The notes under the pieces were generated by a model. It had not been told where the DNA came from. It ran no database searches and was given only the letters and a program-made list of their open reading frames with translations. From positions 8,754,501 through 8,818,500 of the forward strand of contig JAGUCH010000002.1 of the NCBI GenBank assembly GCA_019096065.1: a stretch of DNA of 64,000 nucleotides, in the 5' to 3' direction. Numbering within the stretch: the first letter of the stretch is position 1; each line of letters begins with the position of its first letter. The translations under genes were made by a program, and so were the position numbers. The stretch comes from Paracyclopina nana. Its lineage: Eukaryota; Arthropoda; Copepoda; Cyclopoida; Cyclopettidae. This document shows positions 38,053-49,900 of this stretch, piece after piece.

Positions 38053-41000
38053 ATGGAGTGGCTTGGTCGCCTGAAAAAATTAAAAGATAAAGTCGTAGGT
38101 GAGGTTGTTTTAAAATTATGTCTGTTCTTTTAGATTAGTCTTCATTTTATCAATCACGTATACATGTCTCAAACTAAAGGATAGCCACTAAAACGCTTAT
38201 AAACGTTTTTGTTATCCATGCGGCTGTTTGGATGCCTATACCAGGAACTACAAACAGAACGTACGCAAAACTACAAATAACGGATGCGCACATGGATCTA
38301 CAAAACTTTTTTTTACTAAACCAACCGCATATGGACCTACACTGAACCAAGCGCACTCAAGCTACATTTAGCAGATACGCACATGAACCTACATAAAAAG
38401 CTGTTAGCAAAATGAACACAGATGATTTGCACAGGAAACTACATTTGACTAAATGCACTTTTGAAAAAAGGGACCTCATAAAAGGCACACAATTCCCACA
38501 ATTTGGCACACACAATTATTCCAAAAAGTCCAAATATTCCAAAAAGTCCAAATATTCCAAAAAGTCCTAAAAGATAAAAAAAAACTAAAAATAGTGAAAA
38601 GACCAAAAAGTCCAAAAAAAGCCTAAAAGTCCAAAAAAACCAAATAGTCCAAATTGTTCTAATAGATTGAAAAAGCAGAATTTTACCCATATTATTGACT
38701 GCTATAGAATGATCAGAGATTACAAAATAAATTATCAGATTCTTCTAATTACTTAATAAACTAAGAGAGTGGACAACGCCAAAAGTTAGCACTGTGGTTT
38801 CAGTTGCCAATTTCAATAATTGATTTGATTGTAGTTTAGTGTGCGTTTCCGTAATTTGTAGTTCATGTGCGAATAGTTGTATGTAGATTCATGTGCGGTT
38901 GGGGTTGTTTACATTCTAGGCCAAAAATCTTTGTAGTCTGACGTGCGCACTGTTTTGTAGTTTTATGTGCGATCGGTTGACTGTAGGACAAAGTACGCGC
39001 CCCCGGCTGTTTTAGTCGATTTTTCACATTTTGGGGCTCATCACGCAAAGATATTAAACATATTTGCTCTTGACTTTTTGGGAAATCTCGCCTATTATTG
39101 AGTGGTACTTTATTTGGATTCAAGACATTTTGTCGTGGTCCGTAGCAGAAAAGTTACAAATATTCACCAAGGTTCATTTCTTTAAAGACAGATTACCTTA
39201 GTCGGCCTAATTTGCGCTAGAGATTATGGTGGCTTACGAGATTTTGCTGCCGAAAAATGTACAGTAATTGGCACTTACTGGATACTGCCTGTTATCAATG
39301 GCAGCTATCGTGACGTCCTTTCTTATATCACTTTTCAGTTCTGAATAGTGTCACAGAAGTAATTCTCCTTAAGTAGTTGTGAAAATCTTAAATTGATTTA
39401 ATTATCCAGTTTTTACATACTAACATTTTTTGCTGTTAACTTGGGAGATAAGCTTAATTCCATGATATACAACTCTATACAATGCATTAATGTAATATGC
39501 ATCAGCTAACCTACGTTGCTCAAAAGCTTGATACTCTCACTTGCTCCAGGCCATTAACTAGTCCTTAATTAATTTGAGCAAAGCTAAGGCTAAAATCAAT
39601 TTCTGTAAATGCTGTTTATAGGCTATTACAAATAATAGACCTGTTGTACATTGTGCACGAGTTGCCTAGTATGGTGCCCCAAATGTGAAGAAAGTTAGTT
39701 CAGGTAATGCTGCTTGGGATATATTTTATCGAGCAAACAATCAACATAGTAGCTGAGGTACATCAGCAATCCCATGCCTTTTGCCTGACATTTCAAATCC
39801 CCATTTTGGCAGTGAACAGAAGCGCAGTATCAAACTTTCCTGTATGCTTCTCGCAAATTTTAAGCTTGCTATCATCATGCACATGCCGTCGTGCCAAGCC
39901 TCAGCTGCCTGTAACAACTTGTAGCCGCACCCAGCCTGCGTAGTGCTCCTATAGGCAAGCAACACTATTATGTTTCCATAAAGTGTGGCAGGTTGGTGAC
40001 TGACAACATGAAGTGATAATTCTCGTTTCAAAATGGGGAATATGCTAGCATGCTTATGTGCTAGTGAAGTAGGTTAGATCTGATAAATTCAGTTATCTTT
40101 CACACATTGCTGCAATAACTCAACTCAACCATATGTTTCAGGAGAAGATGAGCTGGATGAATCACACATGACATTTTTCCACGGGAGGCTGAAAATCCAC
40201 GTGATAGAGGCTCAAGATTTACCGGACACTGACACAGCTTTCTTCAACATTGACGGTAAAGATGTCACCGACCCTTATGTCACCGGAGATCTCGGAACTG
40301 CCAGGCTGTTCAAGACTCGTTACATTGCCAATGACCTCAACCCGCATTGGGACGAGCATTTTGATGTTTATGTGTGCCATCATGCTACAAGCTTCACGTT
40401 GAAAGTCAAAGACAAGGAGCACGTGGGTGCGACCTTCATCGCAGCCACCGTGATAAGGGCTTCGGAATTGGTGACTGGTCAAGTCATAGATGGCTGGTTC
40501 GATTTGCTCAATGGAGGTAACAACGTGGGCAGAATCAACGTTTCCGTACAGTACATTCCAAAAGCTGACCTTGGGGAAGACACCCATGAAGTTACTGACA
40601 GTTACTTCCCACTGAGGGAGAATTGTCGCATGATTTTGTATCAAGATGCCGACACACCTCAATTGCCTCAGGTATAGTAATTTTTACTGCTGGCTCTATT
40701 GCGGTTTTCATGCAAAAAGTTATTCTTTGTTGCAACTTTTATTGTAGTTTGAGGGCGTTGTCCATCCCGATGGTAGTCCTTATGGGGCCACTCGTGCCTG
40801 GAGGGACCTGTACGATTGCATAAGAAACGCACAAAAGTTCATCTACATCACGGGATGGAGTGTTTTCACTGGAATTCAGTTGATTCGAGGTGAAGAAGAT
40901 CCTGATGGATTCAGCAACGTCGGAGAGCTCCTCAAAGCCAAGTCAGAAGAAGGCGTGCGGGTGCTCCTAATGATTTGGAATGAAAGGCTGTCAACTGAAA

Positions 41001-42545
41001 GCAGTCCAGGTCTCATGGGAACCCATGATGAGGAAACGCGGGCCTTTTTGAAGGCACCGCTGTGGATTGTATCCTTGTTTCACGAGCCAAAACGGAGGGA
41101 ATTTTAGCCGACTCCTTCGTGGGAACCTGCTACACTCACCACCAAAAACAGTGATTTGCGACGCTGCATTTGAAGAGGACGATAGTCTTCGAAGGGTAGT
41201 TGCCTTCATAGGAGGACTGGATATCACTGATGGGCGTTATGACAGTCCCGAGTTCCACTTGTTCAAGACTATCAACACACTTCACCAGGGTGATTTCTAT
41301 CAAAACTGTGCTGTTGGCGTGACCTCTGATTATGGACCTAGGCAGCCTTGGCACGATATCCACTCCAAGGTAGAGGGACCGATTGCACTCGACATAAAAA
41401 AATTTCGAAGAGCGATGGTGCAGGCAGTCCGAAGAAATGGTCACCAGGCTCTTTCCCTGGATGAATCAGAATTTGCTCTTGATGCTCCTGCAACGCTTTT
41501 GCCATACGAAGGAGGCTTTTGGAATATCCAGCTGTTTCGGTCAATTACTTCAGACTCGTGCATCCTTGATACCGACAAGCATGCTTGCTTGTACAGAAAA
41601 GGAGGCCGCCTGGTCGAAAATAGCATTCAGAACTGCATGATCAGGCAAATACGTAACGCCAAAAATTTCATATACATGGAAAATCAGTATTTCCTGGGCA
41701 GTGCTTATTCATGGGTGGCAGATAACTCCACTCTGACCCATCACTTGATTCCCAGGGAGCTGACTCAGAAGATAATTGAGAAAATTGAGGCAGGGGAGCC
41801 GTTCAAAGTGTACATTGTAGTGCCTATGTTTCCTGAAGGTGATCCAGCCTCTGATGCCATCCAAGAAATCCTGTTTTGGCAGTTTCGCACAATGGAAACT
41901 ATGTACTTGAGGATTGCACAGGCTATCCAAGATCAATTATTGGATGGCCATCCCAGGGACTACTTGTCCTTCTTTTGCTTAGCCAAGCGTGAGTCTCCTG
42001 ACGAGATACCTGTGGACGAGTTGGGCACTCCAGAGCCTGGAACAATCATGGAGAAGTTGAGGTCCACCCTCCGTCACCCGGTTTACGTCCATTCCAAAAT
42101 GACCTTGATCGATGATGAGTATATCCTTGTCGGGAGTGCCAATATTAACGAAAGATCTCTTGGTGGGAATCGTGACACTGAAATTGCAGCTGGAGGCTAC
42201 CAACCAGACCACACAACCGAGTCAGAAGGCGACCCAAGGGGCGACATTCACACCTTTAGAATGGCACTTTGGGCAGCTCATTTTGGAGGCTTCAATGAAG
42301 CTTACGCTAATCCAGTCTCCGATGAGTGTTTGAATCAAGTCAGAGAGGTTACTCAAGGATTTTGGGACCTTTATACTGCAGAAGAGCCTCAGCACAGCGA
42401 TGTTCATGCCCTACCTTATCCTATCAATGTTGATAGCAATGGCAATGTGACAGCCTTGGAAGCGCCATATGACTGCTTCCCTGATACTAGCGCATCGGTA
42501 CTTGGCTGCAAAAGTGGCTACCTTCCTGAAAAACTTACAACCTAA
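38053..42545 (+). CDS. Plant-type C2 phospholipase D (two frameshifts in this assembly)
   Basis: Exons 38053-38098, 40142-40671 and 40748-42545 join in phase. After a short N-terminus comes a C2 domain (about residues 25-160, with DLPDTDTAFFNIDGKDVTDPYV), then a PLD core with two HKD motifs: HQKTVICD (near 41140-41165) and HSKMTLIDD (about 42092-42118), plus ENQYFLGSAYSW. Length is about 790 residues, like plant PLD-alpha, which cleaves phosphatidylcholine to phosphatidic acid under calcium control. Animal PLD1/2 instead have PX-PH domains, so this is an unusual type. In the given sequence the frame is broken twice by apparent one-base losses, near 41053 (GG in KG codons) and in the A-run at 41144-41148, flanking the first HKD. 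Both are at homopolymers, so sequencing error is likelier than pseudogenisation. AATAAA at 42575-42580. Confidence 0.85.
38200..38995. repeat. Inverted minisatellite blocks in PLD intron 1
   Basis: Within the first PLD intron, a motif close to CGCACATGGACCTACA recurs about four times in plus orientation between 38286 and 38395 (spacings about 26-39 bp), with further decayed copies nearby. It recurs in the opposite sense between about 38840 and 38990 (TGTAGTTCATGTGCG, TGTAGATTCATGTGCGG and similar). Between the arms lies an 18-bp simple repeat (AAATATTCCAAAAAGTCC, about 38515-38570) and related A-rich sequence. The whole could fold into a large hairpin, like a decayed foldback element. No protein is encoded. 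Confidence 0.6.
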
Positions 42546-42755
42546 TATATTAAATCCATTACTTCTTCGAAGTCAATAAAAGGTTGTAAAAATTACCTGA
42601 CAACGAAAGGCACAAAATGGCCAATCAAAGCTAGGTTTAGCGATCAGCTCATAAATCTTACGTTTAAACATAGCTTCATCTCAGTAGTGCTGATTCTTGG
42701 AACTCTGTACTTCATTAATCGAGTTCGAGAAATTGGCCTTCATGTAAAATAGAAA

Positions 42756-44244
42756 ATGGTGCTCATTACGGTGGTGCTTATTTTGCTGGATTCTGCTACT
42801 GCCTTTGTCTTTCCTGCATTCAATTTAATACCTTTTGAGGCGATCCATTTTCACCTTGATATGCCTCATTTTGCAGTGGATAACCTGCCTTCAATTCGGC
42901 CAAGTGAGTTCCTAGCATCAACGGATCCAAGTGGACTTGCAGATCAGTTCACACTAACCGTGGTAATACCGTAATTAAAAAAGTGACCTTCTTTGGAAGC
43001 CATGTTTCTGCTTGTAGCCGCAAATGGCCCGGAAAGAGGGGTTTGAGTCGGAAGAGTTCTCAGTGACCACCCCGGATGGATACATTCTCAAAGTGCATAG
43101 AGTTCAGGAACCTAGTAATGAATTAATGAGGAAGCCAGTGGTCTTTATTCAGCATGGACTATTATGCTCCGCCGCTGAATGGGTGATAGGCTCGCATAAA
43201 AATAGCTTGGCCTTTTTGCTGGCAAACGAGGGATATGATGTGTGGTTGGGAAATTTTCGGGGCAATCTCTATTCACGAGGCCACATTAGCCTAAATGTGA
43301 CCAATGATGCTTACTGGGACTTCTCTTGGGACGAGATGGCTAAATATGATTTACCAACTATGCTCAATCACACTCTGAATGTGACTCGCCAAGAATCCTT
43401 GATCTATATTGGACATTCTATGGGAACGACTGCAATGTTTGCCATGACTACACTGTATCCACAGTATGCCAATAAAGTCATCAAAATGGCAACATTGTTA
43501 GCTCCTGTTGCTGCTATTCCCAACATGAGCAGTCCAATCAGATTTCTATTTTCTCCAGTAAGTAATATGGCTCAAACAGCTCTTTAATATAATACTTTTT
43601 ATTTATCTCCTCTGATTCTTCTTGCATAGATGAATGTGATTGTAAGGAGCTTCGGTTTGAATGAGTTTATGCCTCCCAAGAACTTTCTTCAGCTGTTGTC
43701 GTTGTACGTCTGCAAGCATGGAAGCAATCCATTGTGTGAAATTGCCACTGCCAGTACAATGTTCTTTCTAAGTGGCCTTAATTGGCCCCACTTGAATCAG
43801 ACCTTGGTGCCATACATTGCCGGCCATAGTCCGGCTGGAACCTCATCGCACACTGTTCTTCATTTTGTGCAAATGTACAAATCCAAAGGATTTCACTCCT
43901 ATGATGGAGGGGTAACTATGTTTTCTTATTCAGCATATTGCACTCTATGGCATTTTTATTTGCATTTGCAGCCTGACTACAATTTGAAAAAGCACGGAAA
44001 CACAATCCCCATAAAGTACTCAGTGAGCAGGGCTCGTTTTCCAACAGCAGTTTACTGGTCAGATCATGACTGGTTTGCCACCCCCAAGGACGTAAGGCTA
44101 TCAGTGCTGAAGCAATTGCCCAATGTCATTGACGCCGCTCAAGTACCGACCACAATGTTTAATCATGTTGACTTCCTTTATGCTAACGACATCAAGAATA
44201 TTTTGTATGACCGAGTTATTTCGACTTTGAATAAATTCAAGTAG
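42756..44244 (+). CDS. Secreted acid-lipase family protein (lipase 3-like)
   Basis: Exons 42756-42962, 43018-43557, 43630-43911 and 43972-44244 join in phase 0 to 433 residues. The last intron (43912-43971) is exactly 60 bp and stop-free, and removing it joins YDGG to PDYNL as in other lipases. Seen: signal peptide MVLITVVLILLDSATAF; entry motif QMARKEGFESEEFSVTTPDG; oxyanion region FIQHGLLCSAAEW; nucleophile elbow GHSMG (about residue 200; GHSQG is usual); catalytic Asp in WSDHDWF and His in NHVDFLY. This is the alpha/beta-hydrolase family of gastric/lysosomal acid lipases that hydrolyse triglycerides or cholesteryl esters, often digestive in arthropods. An AATAAA lies inside the last coding codons (44231-44236), and the next gene begins only 68 bp after the stop. 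Confidence 0.92.
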
Positions 44245-44312
44245 AGAAAGCAGCTGAAGTATGCATGATTTTTTTTTCACTTCCTTTGCAGTCTTGCGCT
44301 GAATTTTGAGCA

Positions 44313-45273
44313 ATGGAGTCAATAAAGGGTAAAATGTTGGCGTTGGAGGCGGACACTGAGCTGATGGAAACGAAGGCCAAACTATTCGAAGAAGAAGCAA
44401 AAAAGTCCAACATTTTTGCTCATCGCAATGAAGAATTGGTGAAGTGTCTACAAAAGAAATTGAATGAATTGGAGGCCCAATATGATGCGAACTTGAATAA
44501 ATATCTTCTTTTGTCTTCTCAATTGGAGAAAAAAGAAAGACAAACCAATTCAATAGAAAATAAAATCGGAGCCTCATTAAGGTGATCATATGCCTTACAC
44601 GTTATCTGATAATCATCATTCCCAGCTGATGCTTTTTTCCAGAAAGATATCCCTACTAAATGAAGGGCTCGAGCGAACCGAAGACAAATTGGCAGTTACA
44701 TTGCATGAATTGCACATGGAATCAAAACGTGTTGAAAAGGAGTTGGGTAGAATCAGGCAAGAAAAGCTGCAAGTTGCCATAGAAAGTGAGACGATGACAA
44801 TGGAAAAGCAACTGAGGAACGCCAAAGAACTTTTGACTGACTTGGAAGGGAAGTACGATGATAATTGCAGGAAACTGGGAATAGCCCAATCAGAATTGGA
44901 AAAAAGCATTGAAAGAGCCGAATCAAATGAAATGAAAATTCTATGCATAGAAGACGAGTTAAAGGAGGTGGGCAATCGGTTGCAAATTTTAGAGGTATAT
45001 GCAAAAAATATTGCGTCCCCGCCATCAAAGCTATGCTTTTAGGTCGCTGAGGAGAAAATCTCGATAGAAGAAGATGCTTTAATCAGGGCTGTCTGTGACC
45101 TCCAAAACCGACTAAAAGATGAGGAGGCCAGAGCTCAGAATGCAGAAATGCACATGAATCAGCTTAGGTCTCAAATAGATGAACTGGAGGACGAGCTTTT
45201 GGATGAGAAGAGAAGAGTGGCAAAAGTATCATCGGGCATCTGCGATACTTTGGATCAAATGGAAACATACTAG
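44313..45273 (+). CDS. Divergent tropomyosin
   Basis: Three exons (44313-44581, 44643-44994, 45043-45273) join in phase to 283 residues; canonical tropomyosin has 284. The whole chain is alpha-helical coiled coil with no proline. Family landmarks are recognisable in order: start MESIKGKMLALE, LLNEGLERTEDKL (for LLEEDLERSEERL), KILCIEDELKEVGNRLQILEVAEEK (for the [20 protein letters not shown] region) and C-terminus GICDTLDQMETY. Tropomyosin lies along actin filaments and gates myosin access. Divergence from the highly conserved muscle form suggests a specialised or cytoskeletal paralogue. A strong 3' splice-like signal (T-run then CTTTGCAG, ending 44290) sits just upstream of the ATG, so a 5' UTR exon or trans-spliced leader probably joins there. 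Confidence 0.88.
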
Positions 45274-45968
45274 CCTAAACAGCATGTATCAGATGATTAT
45301 ACGTACGTTATAATTAGTTTTTTTTTGCATAAAAACCTTAATCCCATAAACCTCTTTACTTCAGTTCTCAAACCATAATTGTTAAAGATGAATGCTCTTC
45401 TTTGTGCTTTTATTAATTATTTATGTATTTTTACATATTAGATAGAAATATGAGTGAGTCATCATTCGAAAAACGCAATTTTGTTATTATTATAACCCTT
45501 CAATTAGTTCAACATTTTGTAGTTTTTTTAAACCGCGGGGATCTAAAACATTTCTTTCTTACTTTTTTTTGGCTACATAAACAATGATTGCACCTTATCA
45601 TTTGGAAGGCCCTTGAAAAGAAATTACTTTAATATTTTCATAATTTCAAACTTTTTACCTTTAAAATTTCATAAGTAAGCTGTTTAAATATCAAAGCCAC
45701 TACTGCATTCACATTAAATTATTCAAAATAATCAGATTTTATTTAAAATCAAATGAGCACATTAAAATCAAGTAAGCCTTGTACATCATAAAACAATTGT
45801 TAGCGGTTATGTACTGAAAGTTTGCCGTCTGATTGTTCTGTAAAATTGAAGTTAGCTTTTTGCTTGAAAACCATAAGCCATTGAATTATCTTATGCAGAA
45901 AGCATTGAAAAAATGGGTGGCCGTACTTGGATCGTCTAGAGCACACTGTCCCGGGGAAACATTTTTTG
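45274..45968. other. AT-rich intergenic sequence
   Basis: About 700 bp, strongly AT-rich, following tropomyosin. No coding support and no clear poly(A) consensus that I would assign. Nothing else seen. Confidence 0.5.
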
Positions 45969-46182
45969 TCCGAAAATCTAGTTGTAAAATCTCCGAAAAG
46001 TTGAGTGGTTTTATCTCCGAAAATTTGAGTATCACTATATCCGACCAATTATGCACAGTTGCAAAATGTCCGAACTCGCCTACTTGTGTTATCTCAGAAA
46101 TGTTTTGCCTAGTTGTACTACCTCCGAAATAATTTGTTCAGTAGTAAAATGTCCGAACCCTTCTAGTTGTATTATCTCCGAA
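45969..46182. repeat. Degenerate minisatellite with a TCCGAA core
   Basis: The hexamer TCCGAA (or one-base variants) occurs at 45969, 45992, 46016, 46040, 46069, 46094, 46123, 46152 and 46177. Spacings are about 23-25 and then alternate near 25 and 29, giving a higher-order period of about 54 bp in the right half. Intervening words such as AGTTGTAAAAT and AGTTGTATTAT also recur. Short frames across it are repeat artefacts. Confidence 0.7.
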
Positions 46183-46951
46183 TTGAGTTTACCATATATG
46201 CCTTTTATGGGGTTAAATCTATTTCAAAAACTTTATTCTTCTTCTAGCTCAGTACCACTTTGTTTTATTCCTATCATGTTTTTCTATAACCCCCAACAAA
46301 ATTGTAAGATCTAACTTTTAATTTGATAAGCAAGCTGCTAGGATGTCCAGGAAAAGAGATACAGAGGGACCATTTTTTAAGTAGTTTGGCACTCCTTTCT
46401 TAAAAAATATCTTTACATCTACTGTTCGAATGACGCGCAGGCTTAATGGCTGAATTTGGAAAAATTGAGAAACCAAAGTTAGGTGAGAGTTGAGAGTTGA
46501 GAGGCCAGGTTGATAAGGTCCTTCTTATGTGCAGACCAAAGCTGTGTGCTACTGGAAACTTATAAAATATGCTGTCAATGGACAAAATAGAAGGATTCAC
46601 GTAATATGCCACCCCCAAAGATACGGTTTTTTCTAGTCGACCCAAGGCGAATTTGTTGCGTCGATGCAAGGACAATTAAATAGCTGGGCGAGGATTTTAA
46701 AATAGGAAAACTCGAGTACAGCTTTACTAATCCGAGCCAATATTTCTTGAGAAATGTACATGGACACATTAGCCATGTCTTACTTGAGTAAGTGGGCTGA
46801 TCTTATTTTCATAAAGAATGGACTAAATACATAAAGTCGCTTCTGCTAAATCTAGCTCGCTATTTGCAACTTGCGTTTATTTGCAATGTATCACTCTGTG
46901 CTTATCACAACATAAGGTGCCATAATAGTTAGAACAAGAATAACCTTAAAA
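46183..46951. other. Intergenic, with a 28-bp copy of PARP coding sequence
   Basis: AT-rich segment downstream of the minus-strand PARP gene. The minus-strand AATAAA at 46876-46881 is its likely poly(A) signal, about 71-76 bp past the stop. At 46754-46781 there is an exact 28-nt match to PARP exon 2 (48027-48054). Confidence 0.55.
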
Positions 46952-49900
46952 TTAGAGGGCATCGGATACCCGAACTATGTATCGGACAGCAACTTGGTCA
47001 GATTTGGCAGCTACAAATTCATTATAAGTGCCGATAGACTTTCCTTTGGTATGCTTAATCCTTCCATTTGGAACAACAATTCCAAGGCACGACGGACGGA
47101 CGCTCTCCTCCGGATCCGGTTGGTATCGACCAACAGCCTGAATAGAGTCAAAGTTTTTTTTGTCATTCGGAAGGTATCTGTGCTCCGCCATTTTGAAAGT
47201 GTTGCCTAATGCGACATCACACAAGAGGAAATATCTTCCGTCGTAGTTGTCAGTGTTTACCATGGAACTTGAGTAACTGAAGCTCTTGTCCAACACATCA
47301 GCAGCATAGATGCCTTCGCCATAGAGACGACCGGATACATTGGCAAAAGAGTAATTGAGCAACAGTCCTTTGTTCAAAATACTGATGAGGTTCTCCAGCT
47401 TTGTGCCATGCCACAGCAGTTTTCGGTTCATAGCTTTCGTAGTTTTCCACATTCCTTGCTTGGGCTGCAACTTTTCCTGATCAGCCTTGATTGAGACCTT
47501 GTAAATGGCAGTAACATTCTTGCCAGCAAATCCATTGCTGTTATAAATGTACTTCAGAATATGTGGTGCAATTGCAGAGTCATCCTTCGCTATGCACTCT
47601 ATCTGGCAGCCTATGGCTTTGAAGATGTAATCAATGGGATTGATTTCATCCTTTCTGTACTGTGCTCCGAGCAAAATGCGCTCAGCAATTTCGAAATCCA
47701 GCATCCTGTCGAGAATATCCCTTTCTACTTGTATCTTCTCGGCAGAGTCCAAGGGTTCTAGCCTGGTGAATTCAAATCCCTGTTTCGGCATCAAATAGTA
47801 ATACTCGGTGGAGAGATCAGATATCTTGGATAAAACATTGTGAAGCTCATCATCCAAGTTGGTCGCTTTATTTTTGGGATCATTTTTCCTCTTGGTAATC
47901 TTCTCATTTTCTTTGGCAAGACCTTCCAACTGGTTTAGCAGCTCCTGGGCCTTCTTCAAGTCGTCTCTCTTAATGCGACCAAACGGAACTACTGAAAAGT
48001 CAATACCAACTTTTTTGTAGGCGTTCATGTACATGGACACATTAGCCATGTCTTTCATCATCAGTTGCACATCAGATGACAAACTTGATGGCTTGTCGGA
48101 TCGCAGATCAAAGACCAAGGCAGACTTCTTCACCCGTCCCATCTTTTTGGGGTCCACCAAGCGATATTTGCCCTTTTTACATTCAAAGTTGGAATCCTTT
48201 TGACTCCATTCGTTTCCACTCTTCGCTTTGAAAATCTTTTCAAATTCTTGCGCGGCTTGATCCGCTGATCCATAGGGAGTATTTTGACATTGGCTACCCC
48301 ACCAATGCGAACCAATCCTACCCCAATTGGTGAATAGCACATACAAGTCCTTGTGCTTCTCTTTCCAAATTTGCATCCTGTAAAAGTTGTACAGTCCCCA
48401 AGCTCCTTGAGATACGTCGATTTTCGTCATCAATATTGAGTAATTCATGTACAGCTCTCCGTCCTTGACATTACACTGGCTTGGAGGCTTGGATTCGTCA
48501 ACTTCTTTAAGTTCCTCATCTCCAACACTTTCATCCCCCGAACTCGACTCGCTGCCTCCATCGGAGTTTTCAATGGTATCCTCCTCATCGGAATCAATGT
48601 CCATAGGGGCTCCAAACTGCGGTCCTTCCACATGAGAAGCCTTGTCAGCGTCCGACTCAAGCTTTTTTACCATTTTCCTCGCATCAGCAGCAACATCATA
48701 GTCTTTTATCCGATTGAGAGCTGTCTCTCCCTCAAAGGTGATTTCTGCATAAATCGACTGTTCATCTACTTTTCTGTTAAGGCCAAACCTGGTGGAAATG
48801 TAGTTGGCAATTCTGATAGCTCTTGACTGGACGGCTTCTCTGTACCAGACAGCGGCATTGCTTTTAGCTAGATCAGGGTTGGCCCCAATGAATGCATCGG
48901 TCAAGGCTGCAATCATAGACTCATTGTCGTAAGTGAAATTTCCCACGTCTTCACAATATTGAGAAGAGATGGCATGATTGACCGCGCCATGGCCATGACA
49001 ATCAAAATGAAAGACATTGGCTCCATAGTTGATCAAGAGTTTGGCAGCGGCAACGTCATTGGCCTTTGCTGCATGCATCAGTGCTGTCATGCCATCGGTG
49101 TCACACGCATCCACATCCGCATTCATTTCCAGCAAAAGCTCGACAAGATGAGCATTTTTGAAAACAACGCCGATAATCAAAGGGGTCACTTTGCTGATAT
49201 CATGCCATGGCTCGTCATGGAAACCACACTCAAGAGATTTAGCAGTAAAACCACCTCGAAAGTGGGATAACGGCTTCAACTGGATCTTGTGATTGACGTC
49301 AGCTCCCTTTTCAATGAGAGTTTTGACCATGGAGAGGTCAGGTCCATGATCGCATTTCCACAGCATGCACAACAACGGCGTGCGTCCATATTTGTCTTGC
49401 AAATTAGAAAGTGCTGTCATTTTGGACGGGACGATGTTTTTGAGCAAGTACTCAAACAAATCTTGGTTGCGATGCAGGCATGCATAATGTAAGGCTGTGC
49501 ATCCATACTCATCAGCTTGAATTAGCTCTATGCCAGACTCAATGAGCAGATCTAGGACGTCATGCAACAACATTTTGTCTTGACCTTCATTCGAGTTTTC
49601 GAAAGCAAGAGATGTGACCAAGTTCCTGCTCGCAGTTACCTTTTGCTTTAGTTTAAATGCTGACACTTGCTTTTCAATCAGCCGTTTGGCAAATTGAAGC
49701 TTCTTCAAGCTAAAAGCTACTTCAATCAAGCTTGCATAGGACATGCCAAACTTCTCCATTTGCTCCATGGCAACAAATGTGATTCCAAGCCAGTCATTTT
49801 GAACCAATGATTTGAACAAGGACACTTCATTGGTTGAGCCCTTGGCAGTTTCAAAATGTCTTGGCAAATACTTGAATATTTCCTCTTTGTTTTTTGATTG

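Noticed and set aside
41056-41151. A short intron as explanation for the PLD frame break
   Set aside because: The only GT...AG option would delete the first HKD region, whose conserved residues are visible in the intervening frame; two one-base indels fit better.
44101-45028. Minus-strand frames across lipase 3' end and tropomyosin
   Set aside because: Low-complexity antisense of coiled-coil coding sequence; no motif.
45969-46182. CRISPR-like array from regular TCCGAA spacing
   Set aside because: The repeats are six-base cores with decayed flanks in a eukaryotic genome and the spacers are related to each other, so it is a minisatellite.
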